From Acetanaerobacterium elongatum (GTDB taxonomy: Bacteria; Bacillota; Clostridia; Oscillospirales; Ruminococcaceae), in the NCBI RefSeq assembly GCF_900103835.1, contig NZ_FNID01000009.1:1-64000 (forward strand): a DNA stretch of 64,000 nucleotides, read 5' to 3'. Below, piece after piece: positions 49,669 through 58,754 of the stretch. The notes beneath the pieces were generated by a model, which saw nothing but the letters and a program-made list of their open reading frames with translations, was not told where the DNA came from and ran no database searches. Both the position numbers and the translations under genes were made by a program. Every line of letters starts with the position of its first letter. Position 1 is the first letter of the stretch.

Positions 49669-49998
49669 ATGAAGATTGAGAATGTTCCGTTTTGTACCGT
49701 TGATTGGAGTGCCGTCTCCCAGACTGTTCACCCCGGCGTAACCGGAGAGGCAATCTGGAAAACCTTCGAGATGGGCAATATCCGTGTGCGGATGGTGGAG
49801 TATACGCCCGGCTACCTTGCCGACCATTGGTGCAGCCGCGGCCACGTTCTGCTTGTGCTGGAGGGGGAGCTTGTCACCGAGCTTTCCGACGGGCGCAGTT
49901 TTGTTTTAACCGCCGGAATGAGCTATCAGGTGTCTGACGAGCTGAACCCGCACCGCTCCCACACAAAAAACGGTGCCAAGCTGTTTATCGTAGACTAA
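49669..49998 (+). CDS. Small cupin-domain protein
   Basis: 109 residues, a single cupin barrel: TPGYLADHWCSRGHVLLVLEGEL (the DHWC variant of cupin motif 1) and a C-terminal HRSHTKNGAKLFIVD. Metal ligands are only partly kept. Function unknown; between the synthase genes and glnA. ATG 49669 with AAGGATG upstream. Confidence 0.8.
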   Translation: MKIENVPFCTVDWSAVSQTVHPGVTGEAIWKTFEMGNIRVRMVEYTPGYLADHWCSRGHVLLVLEGELVTELSDGRSFVLTAGMSYQVSDELNPHRSHTKNGAKLFIVD

Positions 49999-50043
49999 GA
50001 TTCTTGCATAAAGCCGGCAGCCACCATGCAGCCTCATCAGCCC

Positions 50044-50533
50044 CGCAGCAGGATGTAGAGGGCGGCGTCCCCGGCACCCCGCGGTCTGCAACCAAATCCG
50101 CGGCGGGAATGTGGGGGGCGATTATCAATCGAACGCAGAATTTCATCAGACTCGCGGCAGAAATGCAGGGGCGCGCATTGCGCGTCCGCGCTTCTAACAC
50201 AGCCGCATAATTTCCGCGGAACGGTCAAGACCGTTCCCTACGGCGTTTGCTTCTGCCCTCTCGAAACCTACCCCCAACCCCCTCCCGCAACGGCGCAGAC
50301 GAAAAATCCAAGCCAACCCATGCGGGAGGGGGAGAAATGTCCGGGGGCTTCGCCCCCGGACGGATACCCCCATATATTCGCTGCCCAGCGGCGGGATGTA
50401 GGGGGCTGCATCCCTGACGCCCGTGGCCTACAACCGAATCCTCGATGGGGATGTAGGGGCGCTTATTAAGCGCCCGCGGCTCCTACGCAACCGCAGATAA
50501 TCCCGTGCGAGGTTGATAACCTCTCCTACAAGG
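50044..50533. repeat. Modular hairpin repeat, copy 5 (upstream of glnA)
   Basis: About ten modules, including GGAACGGTCAAGACCGTTCC, GGGGCGCTTATTAAGCGCCC, a GTGCGAGGTTGATAACCTCT unit ending CCTACAAG, TGTAGAGGGCGGCGTCCCC, and the CCCCTCCCGC/GCGGGAGGGG pair with CCGGGGGCTTCGCCCCCGG. Occupies most of 49999-50600. Confidence 0.85.
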
Positions 50534-50607
50534 AAAGCCGCGGAATTTATCAGGTCTATCCACATCTGCGTAACTCGATTCTTTATGCAGAATTTGGCTT
50601 TGCACAG

Positions 50608-50636
50608 TTTATTGTTGAATAAAAAAGTAGTATAAT
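50608..50636 (+). promoter_or_regulatory. glnA promoter
   Basis: TATAAT at 50631-50636; the -35 region is weak (TTATTG at 50609-50614, 16-bp spacing). Start of transcription near 50643. Confidence 0.6.
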
Positions 50637-50655
50637 ACTATCAATAAGTATAAAA

Positions 50656-50714
50656 CCATTGGTGTCTGCCGGTGGGATTGGGCTTAATAAAAGGGTGCGT
50701 CGCGCCCTTTTTTT
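50656..50714 (+). terminator. Attenuator in the glnA leader
   Basis: A 7-bp hairpin CCATTGG/CCGGTGG with hexaloop TGTCTG (50656-50675) lies right after the promoter. A terminator AAGGGTGC/GCGCCCTT (50691-50709) with T7 follows, 23 bp before the start codon. The hexaloop lacks the A1/G4 pattern and the first hairpin does not overlap the terminator. Confidence 0.65.
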
Positions 50715-50736
50715 GAAAGAAAGGCGTGGATTAGCT

Positions 50737-52059
50737 ATGGACTACACGGCAACCGAGGTTCTGCAGTTTGTTCGCGAAAACGATGTGAAGTTTATACGGC
50801 TTGCGTTCTGCGATGTGTTCGGCACGCTCAAAAACATGTCTATTATGTCGGATGAGCTCTCCAGAGCGTTTGAACAGGGCATCTTCTTTGACGCATCTGC
50901 GGTAAACGGCTTTACCTATGTAGAGGAATCGGAGCTCTGCCTGTTCCCCGACCCCTCCACCCTCTCGGTGCTGCCGTGGCGCCCGCAGCAGGGCCGCGTG
51001 GTGCGCCTGTTCTGCGATATCAAGCACCAGGACGGCTCCCCCTTCGAGGGCGACGGCCGCTATATCCTGCGCAACGCAATACAAAAGGCCGAGGAGATGG
51101 GCTACACCTGCCGCATCGGCTCCGACTGCGAGTTTTATCTGTTCGAGGCCGACGACGACGGCCGCCCCACCAAAACGCCGCACGACAGCGCGCGTTATTT
51201 CGACGTAGCGCCGCTCGATAAGGGCGAAAATGTGCGGCGCGATATCTGCCTCACCCTGGAGGAGATGGATATCAAACCCGAAAGCTCTCATCATGAGATG
51301 GGGCCCGGGCAGAACGAGATCGACTTTAAAAGCGGTGCGGCCCTGCGCGCAGCCGATAACTTCGCCACCTTCAAATCGGTGGTAAAAACCATGGCCGCGC
51401 GAAACGGGCTGTTCGCCTCCTTTATGCCCAAGCCCATCCACGATGAATGCGGCAGCGGGCTGCATATCAAGATATCGCTGTACAAAAGCGGGTTTAACAT
51501 CTTTCACAGTGAGCAGGGCGAGATGAGCACCGAGGGTAAATCGTTTATCGCGGGCCTGCTCAAGTATGCGCGCGAAACCACCATCTTCTTAAATCCGCTC
51601 ACCAATTCCTACGCACGCCTGTGCAGCCCCGAGGGGTTAAAGTATGTGGGGTGGTCGTCCTCCAGCCTTTCGCAGATTCTGCGTGTACCGGGCAGCACAA
51701 GCCATACCCCTTTTGTAGAGCTGCGCTCCAGCGACCCCTCCTGCAACCCCTACATCGCGTTTGCGCTTGCGCTGCGCGCGGGGCTTTCGGGCATTGAAAA
51801 AAACCTGCCTCTTGCCGACACGCTGCACTATATTCCGTCGCAGGCTAACGTGAAGGTGCCCGAAAACAAGCTCAGCATCCTGCCCGAATCACTGTTTGAA
51901 GCGATTGTAGAAGCACAGAACAGCAGCTTTTTATCTACCGTGCTGCCTGCTAAAACCATCGACAACTTCCTTATGGCAAAGCGCCGCGAATGGGAAAAGT
52001 TCAGCGCGCACACCGATAAAGACGGCATCGAGCGCGATATGTACTTTAATACGATTTAA
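50737..52059 (+). CDS. glnA: Type I glutamine synthetase
   Basis: 440 residues. N-terminal beta-grasp (VKFIRLAFCDVFGTLKNMSI), then the catalytic domain with SHHEMGPGQNEIDF, GSGLHIKISLY and the strand RVPGSTSHTPFVELRS. The ATP/ammonia-site segments differ in places from standard GlnA (e.g. SSSSLSQILRV where most have SARNRSALIRI). ATG 50737 gives a normal N-terminus. Second GS of the locus, followed by the ANTAR regulator, the arrangement known from clostridial glnA-nitR clusters. Confidence 0.92.
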   Translation: MDYTATEVLQFVRENDVKFIRLAFCDVFGTLKNMSIMSDELSRAFEQGIFFDASAVNGFTYVEESELCLFPDPSTLSVLPWRPQQGRVVRLFCDIKHQDGSPFEGDGRYILRNAIQKAEEMGYTCRIGSDCEFYLFEADDDGRPTKTPHDSARYFDVAPLDKGENVRRDICLTLEEMDIKPESSHHEMGPGQNEIDFKSGAALRAADNFATFKSVVKTMAARNGLFASFMPKPIHDECGSGLHIKISLYKSGFNIFHSEQGEMSTEGKSFIAGLLKYARETTIFLNPLTNSYARLCSPEGLKYVGWSSSSLSQILRVPGSTSHTPFVELRSSDPSCNPYIAFALALRAGLSGIEKNLPLADTLHYIPSQANVKVPENKLSILPESLFEAIVEAQNSSFLSTVLPAKTIDNFLMAKRREWEKFSAHTDKDGIERDMYFNTI

Positions 52060-52119
52060 AACAACAACGCGAATCTCTATCGAGATAAGTATACGCTAAA
52101 GCGGATTGGTGGTGGTGGT

Positions 52120-52689
52120 ATGGATAGCGTGCTTCTCGTCTCAAGCACCGATAAGAGCATAGAGTTTATTTCACAGCTGCTCAAGGAGGACTCCGCGGCG
52201 CAGATTACCACCGCGCAGAGCGGAAGCGAGGCCCGGCGCATGTATTCCGGGCAGGATTACGACCTGATTATCATCAACGCCCCTCTTTCCGATGAATTCG
52301 GCCATGAGCTTGCGATTATCACCGCCGAAAAAACCATGTCGGGCGTCATCATGATGGTAAAAAGCGAGCTTGCCGACGATGTCGCAGCCAGGGTGGAAAA
52401 CTTCGGTGTGTTTGTCCTCCCCAAGCCCCTTTCCCGTCAGCTGTTTTTTCAAACCTTAAAGCTGGTTACCGCCGCCCGCCGGCGTTTGCAGATGCTCAAG
52501 CGCGAAAACCTCAAGCTGCAGAAGAATATCGAGGAGATTCGGCTCATCGACCGCGGCAAGTGCGCGCTGATACAATACTTAAGCATGACAGAGGAGCAGG
52601 CACACAAATACATCGAGCGTCAGGCCATGGATATGCGCATTACCAAAAAAGAGGTCGCCGAAGGCATCCTTCGCACCTATGAATGGTAA
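52120..52689 (+). CDS. ANTAR-domain response-regulator-like antiterminator (NitR-like)
   Basis: 189 residues. N-terminal receiver-like domain (1-118), coiled coil (about 115-138, RRRLQMLKRENLKLQKNIEE) and C-terminal ANTAR domain (about 140-186, LIDRGKCALIQYLSMTEEQA then ITKKEVAEGIL). The usual phosphoacceptor Asp is replaced by Asn53 (DLIIINAPLSDEF), so control is probably not by phosphorylation; the conserved Lys of VLPKPLS remains. ANTAR proteins bind paired-hairpin RNA and prevent termination. Located directly after glnA, as with nitR in clostridia. Confidence 0.9.
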   Translation: MDSVLLVSSTDKSIEFISQLLKEDSAAQITTAQSGSEARRMYSGQDYDLIIINAPLSDEFGHELAIITAEKTMSGVIMMVKSELADDVAARVENFGVFVLPKPLSRQLFFQTLKLVTAARRRLQMLKRENLKLQKNIEEIRLIDRGKCALIQYLSMTEEQAHKYIERQAMDMRITKKEVAEGILRTYEW

Positions 52690-52710
52690 ACGGCTATAAC
52701 AATACGGCTT

Positions 52711-53484
52711 TAGGGGCGGACCTGTGCGTCCGCCCTTTCATTATATTTAAACCGTCCACGGTTGCAGGGAATGGCTGCCGCTTCTACCCCTCTCCCCCGG
52801 TTTCTGCCCCGTTAGCCATCGAACGTTGGGATAAGAATTGTAGGGAAAGGTCTTGGCCGTTTTGCTAATCCACCTCATAGCCTGATACATGTAGGGGCGC
52901 GCATTACGCGTCCGCCGCTCTGATGCAATTACAGATAATACACGCGGGCGATTGATAATCGCCCCTACAAGGAGAAACGAGAACTGCAATCCCGTTGCCC
53001 ACCGTTTTCCGCAATCCCCATCGCAGGGGCGGGGTTCTCCCGCCCGCGGAAATTCATCAAACCCTCAACAGGATGCAGGGGCGCTTACTAAGCGCCCGCG
53101 ATTCTAACGCAGCCACATAATTTTTGCGGAATGGTCAAGACCATTCCCTGCAAAAAAGCTGCTATTTACCCACCCCCAGAGCTTCGCCGCAGCAAAGCTT
53201 TACCCTCATCCCACAACAGGATTGGTTCTGAATTTTAAGCAACCATATGCGGGAGGGGGAGAAATGTCCGGGGGCTTCGTCGCCAGACGATTGCCCCCGC
53301 TTATTTCCCGGGAAACACCTGTTGTTCCCCCTGTGATATTTCCACGGCAATTGTAGGGGCTTCATTGCGCGCCCGCGGTATTTGTACCATCCGATTATAA
53401 CCGCACAAGGGCTGATAATTGCCCCTCCCGTTTTGGTACGCTAAAAACTTCTCCCTTACCCAAAAAACGGGAGGGGTTGGGGTG
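52711..53484. repeat. Modular hairpin repeat, copy 6 (longest array)
   Basis: Near-continuous array filling the 926-bp gap 52690-53615. Includes TAGGGGCGGACCTGTGCGTC, TGTAGGGGCGCGCATTACGC, GGGCGATTGATAATCGCCCC, GGGGCGGGGTTCTCCCGCCC, GCAGGGGCGCTTACTAAGCG, GGAATGGTCAAGACCATTCC and both orientations of the CCCCAACCCC/GGGGTTGGGG module. No gene: frames on both strands are repeat-derived. Confidence 0.85.
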
Positions 53485-53615
53485 GGCTTTCAGAGGCTAA
53501 AGCACGCAGACAAAGGACAGAACGCAACACCTCGCTCCCCTTATTGTTTATTTAGCCTCAAGCCACTATAATGAATACAGCACTGTCAAATAAACAGGGA
53601 TTACGGAGCTTACCC

Positions 53616-54557
53616 ATGAACGATTTCATCTTCTCTTTAAACGCCGTCCTGCCCATCTTTTTAATCATGAGCGCGGGCTATCTGCTTTCGCGCTTAAAGG
53701 TTTTTACCCCGCCCTTTGTTGAAAAGGCCAACAACGTGTGCTTTACGGTCTTTCTGCCCGTACTGCTTTTTTATAATATCTCGTCTTCCGATTTTAAAAC
53801 CGCCTTTAACCTGAAAACTCTGCTGTTCGGCGTGGGCGGCACTACGCTGCTCTGTGTGTTAATGAGCGTGATCGTCCCCCTTATTATCAAACAAAACCCG
53901 CGCCGCGGGGTAATCATTCAGGCGTTGTTCCGCAGCAACTTCCTGCTGCTGGGCGTTCCGCTCTGCACACGCTTAACCGGTTGCGAGGGTACACAGGCCG
54001 CCTCGCTAATGGCCGCTTTTGTCATCCCCACCTTCAACCTGCTGGCTACCGTTGTGCTGGCACGCTATTCGTTTAACGGAAAGCCCAAATTCACTGCGGT
54101 AGCGAAAAAGGTACTGCTCAACCCCCTGATTATCGCAAGCGTTATCGGTCTTGCCTTCTCGCTTGCCGGCATCAGGCTGCCCGAAGCAGTAAATTCCGCC
54201 GTATCGGATGTGGCGGCTATCGCCACCCCGCTTGCCCTACTCATGCTCGGCGCGGGGTTTGAGTTCAAGGCCGTCCCGCACAACGCTCGCGCGCTTACCG
54301 CTGTATTGTTTCTTAAGCTGCTTGTTTTCCCCGCGCTCATGCTCTCTTTGGCGGCGCTCGCGGGCTTTGATAAAACCGGCTACGCGGTGCTGCTGTGCGT
54401 GTTCGGCACCCCCATCGCGGTTTCCAGCTATGTGATGGCAGTGCGTGAAAAAGCCGACGGCGAGCTTGCCGGGCAGCTGGTTGTCATCTCCTCGGCGGTG
54501 TCGGCGGTAACGATGTTTGTGCTCGTATACGTTTCAAGGCTCTTCGGGCTTTTATAA
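53616..54557 (+). CDS. AEC-family (auxin efflux carrier-like) transporter
   Basis: 313 residues with about ten helices in two inverted repeats, beginning LNAVLPIFLIMSAGYLLSRL and with PLALLMLGAGFEF in the middle, typical of AEC carriers that export organic acids or similar. ATG 53616 with GGAG 8 nt upstream. Substrate unknown. Single gene. Confidence 0.88.
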   Translation: MNDFIFSLNAVLPIFLIMSAGYLLSRLKVFTPPFVEKANNVCFTVFLPVLLFYNISSSDFKTAFNLKTLLFGVGGTTLLCVLMSVIVPLIIKQNPRRGVIIQALFRSNFLLLGVPLCTRLTGCEGTQAASLMAAFVIPTFNLLATVVLARYSFNGKPKFTAVAKKVLLNPLIIASVIGLAFSLAGIRLPEAVNSAVSDVAAIATPLALLMLGAGFEFKAVPHNARALTAVLFLKLLVFPALMLSLAALAGFDKTGYAVLLCVFGTPIAVSSYVMAVREKADGELAGQLVVISSAVSAVTMFVLVYVSRLFGLL

Positions 54558-54583
54558 ATACTGCAAACGTATAATGCGCACTC

Positions 54584-54730
54584 CTGCAGGGGCACACATA
54601 TAGTGCGGCGCCCTCGGCGCCCCACAGTCTACAGCCAAATCCACGATGGGGATGCAGGGGCGCTTGCTAAGCGCCCGCGGCCTAACGCATTCGCTGAAAT
54701 ACCGCGGGCGCGCAATGCGCGCCCCTACAT
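54584..54730. repeat. Modular hairpin repeat, copy 7
   Basis: Starts TGCAGGGGCAC, includes GCGGCGCCCTCGGCGCCCC, GCAGGGGCGCTTGCTAAGCG and CGGGCGCGCAATGCGCGCCC followed by CTACAT. Begins 27 bp after the AEC stop codon. Confidence 0.8.
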
Positions 54731-54879
54731 ATTACCGTAGACTGTGAATCATACATTCGGGCGGAATAACCCCGGCCCCACAGCGAACTGATGAACGGTT
54801 ATATAATCGCATGTTCCGCGATAGAGCACAGGTCTTTTATACAATCAACCCTGCGCTATCAATGCAGAAAGGACACCCC

Positions 54880-55491
54880 ATGATTTTCGACGGATTAAAA
54901 TTCGGGATGCTGCTGCAGCTTTCCGTCGGGCCGGTGTGCCTGTTTGTGTTCCAAACCTCCGGCAGCAGGGGGCTGCTGGCGGGGCTGTTGTGCGTGCTTG
55001 CCGCAGCGCTCGCCGATGCCGCCTATATCACCCTTGCGGGGTTTGGCGCCTCGGTATTTTTTAATCGCCCGCGCGTCCGGCTGTGTGTAAAGCTGTTCGG
55101 CTGCGTCATCCTCTGCCTGTTCGGGCTGAACATGGTGCTTAGCGTCTTCGGCCTTTCGCTGCTGCCCAAGCTCAGCCTGTTCGGGCAGGTGCCCGCGGGC
55201 GGTGTTTTCGTGCAGGGGCTGCTGCTTACCGCCTCAAACCCGCTCACCATCCTGTTCTGGGGCGGGGTGTTCTCGGCCAAGGCGGCGGAAAAGAATATGA
55301 GCAAGTCGGGGCTGTTCTTCTTCGGCCTAGGGTGCGTGCTTGCCACCCTCTTGTTTTTAACCGCGGTTGCTCTGCTGGGCAGTATTTTCAACACCTTCTT
55401 ACCCGCCATCGTGCTCACCGTACTCAATGCTGCCGTGGGGTGCCTGCTGGTGTTCTTCGGCATCCGGCTTATGATTAAAAAGGAAGGCTGA
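54880..55491 (+). CDS. LysE-family translocator
   Basis: 203 residues, six helices, family start FGMLLQLSVGPVCLFVFQTSG and the NPLTILFWGGVFS motif (LysE/RhtB NP-x-x-x-x-F). Amino acid or metabolite exporter. ATG 54880 with AAAGGACA upstream; the frame from 54811 adds an unlikely N-terminus. Confidence 0.87.
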   Translation: MIFDGLKFGMLLQLSVGPVCLFVFQTSGSRGLLAGLLCVLAAALADAAYITLAGFGASVFFNRPRVRLCVKLFGCVILCLFGLNMVLSVFGLSLLPKLSLFGQVPAGGVFVQGLLLTASNPLTILFWGGVFSAKAAEKNMSKSGLFFFGLGCVLATLLFLTAVALLGSIFNTFLPAIVLTVLNAAVGCLLVFFGIRLMIKKEG

Positions 55492-55526
55492 GGTCTAAAC
55501 CTCTTGTTGTCCTCCTAAATACCATA

Positions 55527-55566
55527 AAAAACTGGGAAGCATCCTTAAAGCATGCTTCCCAGTTTT
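55527..55566. terminator. Bidirectional terminator between convergent genes
   Basis: 15-bp near-perfect stem AAAACTGGGAAGCAT / ATGCTTCCCAGTTTT with T4 on both strands; it overlaps the end of the flavodoxin-family gene. Confidence 0.85.
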
Positions 55567-56156
55567 ACTGCAAGCTTGTAAACCCGCCTGATTTGCTTAT
55601 CGCTCACCTGTTCTTTGGAGTACGCACTCGTAACCTCAATTTTCTTTACCTTACTGCATCCAAACCCTCGGCAAAACATACCCAGAATATCTAAGGGATA
55701 TTTTGTAATGCCTTGTATTCTGTTCACAGGGAAAGGGGTTCCGCAGGATACCAGCACAACACCAACTTTTTTATCGTTCACTGCATTTCTGGGTACCGGC
55801 CCCGTTTCGCCCAGATACAGTATCGTCATCGACCTTTCTAAGAATCGCTTCAACAGGGCTGTCACCGCTTTTTCATAAACGGGGGATGCATAAACCAGGA
55901 TATCGCAATCAATCATATCCTGAAGGATTCCCTTTATCGCCGGGTAATCCGGCTGCGGGCATTCCGCAAGGCTTTTCCCGTCATTCTTAACACAACAGCC
56001 GCAGCCCTTACAAAGCTTTAGCGGCACCTGCGACAGGTTAACCTCTTCTACTTCAATACCGCTTTTGCTTTCTTTCAGGCCACGGATAAACTCGTGCACC
56101 ATAAGCGCCGTTACACCATTTTGATGATAGGAACCATTCACAATTACTGCTTTCAT
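55545..56156 (-). CDS. Flavodoxin-family NAD(P)H-dependent oxidoreductase with Cys cluster
   Basis: 203 residues. FMN-binding start KAVIVNGSYHQNGVT and LVYASPVYEKAVTALLKRFLER as in FMN reductases and iron-sulfur flavoproteins. The segment LCKGCGCCVKNDGKSLAECP (about 48-67) resembles the Fe-S binding part of Isf-type proteins. ATG 56156 with GGAGGG upstream. Controlled by a strong promoter overlapped by operators. Confidence 0.85.
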   Translation of the reverse strand: MKAVIVNGSYHQNGVTALMVHEFIRGLKESKSGIEVEEVNLSQVPLKLCKGCGCCVKNDGKSLAECPQPDYPAIKGILQDMIDCDILVYASPVYEKAVTALLKRFLERSMTILYLGETGPVPRNAVNDKKVGVVLVSCGTPFPVNRIQGITKYPLDILGMFCRGFGCSKVKKIEVTSAYSKEQVSDKQIRRVYKLAVKLGSML

Positions 56157-56186
56157 TTAGGCTTTACCCTCCGGTTGTCGTTCTTT

Positions 56187-56243
56187 TAATTACCACTGGT
56201 AATTACCATAGGTAATTATAGCAGAAAAGCTTTGTGAAGTCAA
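56187..56243 (-). promoter_or_regulatory. Promoter and overlapping palindromic operators of the flavodoxin-family gene
   Basis: TTGACT (plus 56238-56243) and TATAAT (plus 56215-56220), 17 bp apart. Two overlapping inverted repeats of the form TAATTACC-n3-GGTAATTA (56187-56205 and 56201-56218) cover the -10 box and start region. The cognate regulator is not in the window. Confidence 0.8.
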
Positions 56244-56485
56244 ATAGTTATCCGTAAAAAATATTGTCTGCCCGTTAAAAAGTAAAAGCAAGGGTTCAAG
56301 CCGTCGCTCTCTTTATCGCACATATCACTTTCTTTGTAATAAACGGCAAAAAACCGTAATATCCTGCCTCATAGTTTAGCGAAACGGCTTGTGGAAATAC
56401 TGAAATAATAGCAGTATAATAAAAAAGTATGATTTTTGCCGCATGAGTGCGCCATAAGCGCCTCGCATAGAAGGAGTAATATCGT

Positions 56486-58321
56486 TTGATAAGAGAAGAT
56501 TTGCGCAATATTGCAATCATCGCACATGTAGACCACGGTAAAACCACGCTGGTGGACGAGATGCTCAAGCAGGGCGGCGCGTTCCGTGAAAACCAGGTGG
56601 TAAACGACCGCGTAATGGATAGCAACGACCTCGAGCGCGAGCGCGGCATTACCATCCTTGCCAAAAACACCGCCGTTCGCTACAACGGCGTTAAGATCAA
56701 TATCGTAGACACCCCCGGCCATGCCGACTTCGGCGGCGAGGTAGAGCGTATTTTAAAGATGGTAAACGGCGTGCTGCTGCTGGTAGACGCGTTTGAAGGC
56801 CCCATGCCGCAAACCCGCTTTGTGCTGGAGCGCGCGCTGGCGCTAGGGCACAAGGTAATCGTGGTGGTAAACAAGATGGACCGCCCCGATGCCCGCCTGT
56901 ACGAGATCGGCGACGAGGTGCTCGAGCTGCTGCTTGACCTTGACGCCACCGAGGAGCAGCTTGAAAGCCCCGTAATCTTCTGCTCGGGCCGCGACGGCAC
57001 CGCCACCCTTTCCCCCGACTCACCCGGCACCGACCTGAAACCCCTGTTTGACATGATTCTTGACTATATCCCCGCCCCAGAGGGCGAGCCGGAACAGCCG
57101 TTGCAGATGCTGGTATCCTCCATCGACTACAACGAGTATGTGGGCAGAATCGCCATCGGGCGCGTAGAGCGCGGCGTTATCCGGCAGAACATGGACGTCA
57201 TGGTAGCCGACTACCACAACACCAAAACCCCCTACCGCTCCAAGGTCGTATCCCTCTATCAGATTGAGGGCCTTAGGCGCGAGCCGGTAACGGAAGCAAA
57301 GATCGGCGATATCGTCTGCCTCTCGGGCATCGAGGGCATCTCGATCGGCGACACCATCTGCGACCCGGCCGCCGTAGAGCCGCTGCCGTTTGTAAAGATT
57401 TCCGAGCCCACCGTGGAGATGACCTTCTCGGTAAACGACAGCCCGTTTGCGGGGCGCGAGGGCAAGTTTGTAACCAGCCGCCACCTGCGCGACCGCCTGT
57501 TTAAGGAGCTTTTAAAGGATGTATCCCTGCGCGTGGAGGAAACCGACTCCGCCGACAGCTTCAAGGTGTCCGGCCGCGGCGAGATGCACCTTTCCATCCT
57601 CATAGAAACCATGCGCCGCGAGGGCTACGAGTTTCAGGTGAGCACCCCGCACGTGCTCTACCATATGGTAGACGGCGAGCTGCACGAGCCGATGGAACGC
57701 CTGATTATCGACGTGCCCGAGGAGTCGCTCGGCTCGGTAATGGAGAAGATGGGCCTGCGCAAGGGCGAGCTTGTGCAGATGCACCCGCAGGGCAGCCGTA
57801 TGCGCGTGGAGTTTATCATTCCCGCCCGCGGCCTGTTCGGCTACCGCAGCGAGTTCTTAACCGATACCCGCGGCGAGGGCATTATGAACACCCTGTTCGA
57901 GGGCTACGCGCCGTATAAGGGCGATATCCCCAAGCGTTTAACCGGTTCGCTGATTGCCTATGAGTCGGGCGAAACCGTTACCTACGGCCTGTATAACGCA
58001 CAGGAGCGCGGTGCGCTGTTCCTTGGCCCGGGCGTTCCGGTTTACGAGGGCATGATTGTAGGCCAGTCCCCCAAGGCGGAGGATATTGTGGTAAACGTGT
58101 GCAAGCGCAAGCACATCACCAACATGCGTGCCTCCGGCAGCGACGAGGCCCTGCGCCTCACCCCCTGCAAGATCCTGAGCCTGGAGGACTCGCTTGAGTT
58201 CATCGCCGAGGACGAGCTTTTGGAGGTAACCCCCAAGACCATCCGCATCCGCAAGCGCATTCTGGATAACAACCTGCGCGCCAAGGCGGTTAATGCCAAA
58301 AAGGTAGCCGCAGAAAACTAA
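56486..58321 (+). CDS. typA: Translational GTPase TypA/BipA
   Basis: 611 residues. GTPase motifs [28 protein letters not shown] and [10 protein letters not shown], then domain II and the EF-G-like domains and the BipA-specific C-terminus ([16 protein letters not shown]). Ribosome-associated, involved in assembly and stress adaptation. Start TTG 56486 with AAGGAG 9 nt upstream. The 329 bp before it hold the divergent operators above and AT-rich DNA. Confidence 0.97.
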   Translation: MIREDLRNIAIIAHVDHGKTTLVDEMLKQGGAFRENQVVNDRVMDSNDLERERGITILAKNTAVRYNGVKINIVDTPGHADFGGEVERILKMVNGVLLLVDAFEGPMPQTRFVLERALALGHKVIVVVNKMDRPDARLYEIGDEVLELLLDLDATEEQLESPVIFCSGRDGTATLSPDSPGTDLKPLFDMILDYIPAPEGEPEQPLQMLVSSIDYNEYVGRIAIGRVERGVIRQNMDVMVADYHNTKTPYRSKVVSLYQIEGLRREPVTEAKIGDIVCLSGIEGISIGDTICDPAAVEPLPFVKISEPTVEMTFSVNDSPFAGREGKFVTSRHLRDRLFKELLKDVSLRVEETDSADSFKVSGRGEMHLSILIETMRREGYEFQVSTPHVLYHMVDGELHEPMERLIIDVPEESLGSVMEKMGLRKGELVQMHPQGSRMRVEFIIPARGLFGYRSEFLTDTRGEGIMNTLFEGYAPYKGDIPKRLTGSLIAYESGETVTYGLYNAQERGALFLGPGVPVYEGMIVGQSPKAEDIVVNVCKRKHITNMRASGSDEALRLTPCKILSLEDSLEFIAEDELLEVTPKTIRIRKRILDNNLRAKAVNAKKVAAEN

Positions 58322-58347
58322 AATACTATATACGCTCAATAGATAGC

Positions 58348-58377
58348 ACCGGGCAGCGGCTATGCCGCTGACCGGTT
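58348..58377 (+). terminator. Terminator of typA
   Basis: CAGCGGC/GCCGCTG stem with 3-nt loop, extended by ACCGG/CCGGT, T4 tail. Confidence 0.8.
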
Positions 58378-58429
58378 TTATTACTGCCCTTACCAACTCG
58401 CTCTGCCCGCACACTGTGTAGAAATCCCC

Positions 58430-58459
58430 TAGACAACTTTTCATCAAATCAAGTATAAT
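58430..58459 (+). promoter_or_regulatory. Promoter of the small coiled-coil pseudogene
   Basis: TAGACA (58430-58435) and TATAAT (58454-58459), 18-bp spacing, 23 bp before the start codon. Confidence 0.6.
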
Positions 58460-58482
58460 GACAATTACAGGGAGAGTGTGCC

Positions 58483-58690
58483 ATGACGAATGAAGAGATG
58501 CTTAATCAGGTTGCGGAAATGCTAAAAGAGCATACAAGGCGAATTGAGATTAAGATTGAAAACGAAGTTACAAAACGGATTGATGCCCTCTTTGATGGCT
58601 ACAAGCCTACCCATGGAAAAGTAATGGGAGCTTGAGAAAAAGGTGGAATCCCTCGAAAAGCGTATTAAACGTTTAGAAAACGCCGGTTAA
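58483..58690 (+). pseudogene. Frameshifted small coiled-coil protein gene
   Basis: ATG 58483 with GGGAGAG upstream opens a 50-codon frame (MTNEEMLNQVAEMLKEHTRR onward) that stops at 58635. The continuation WELEKKVESLEKRIKRLEN is in the +2 frame and ends at 58690. One extra G near 58618, plus a TAA in place of an expected Gln codon, separate the halves. Intact relatives would be about 68 residues and helical. Promoter and terminator remain, so a truncated protein may still be made. Confidence 0.7.
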
Positions 58691-58703
58691 AATACAAGCA
58701 CCT

Positions 58704-58728
58704 AAAGCAGGGTTGTCCCCTGCTTTTT
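58704..58728 (+). terminator. Terminator of the coiled-coil pseudogene
   Basis: 9-bp stem AAAGCAGGG / CCCTGCTTT with a 5-nt loop and T5 tail. Confidence 0.8.
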
Positions 58729-58754
58729 ATTTACCAAAAATTTGAAAGTTCAAA

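Noticed and set aside
50656-50675. glnA leader hairpin as a canonical ANTAR target
   Set aside because: Its hexaloop TGTCTG lacks A at position 1 and G at position 4, so it was not called an ANTAR site.
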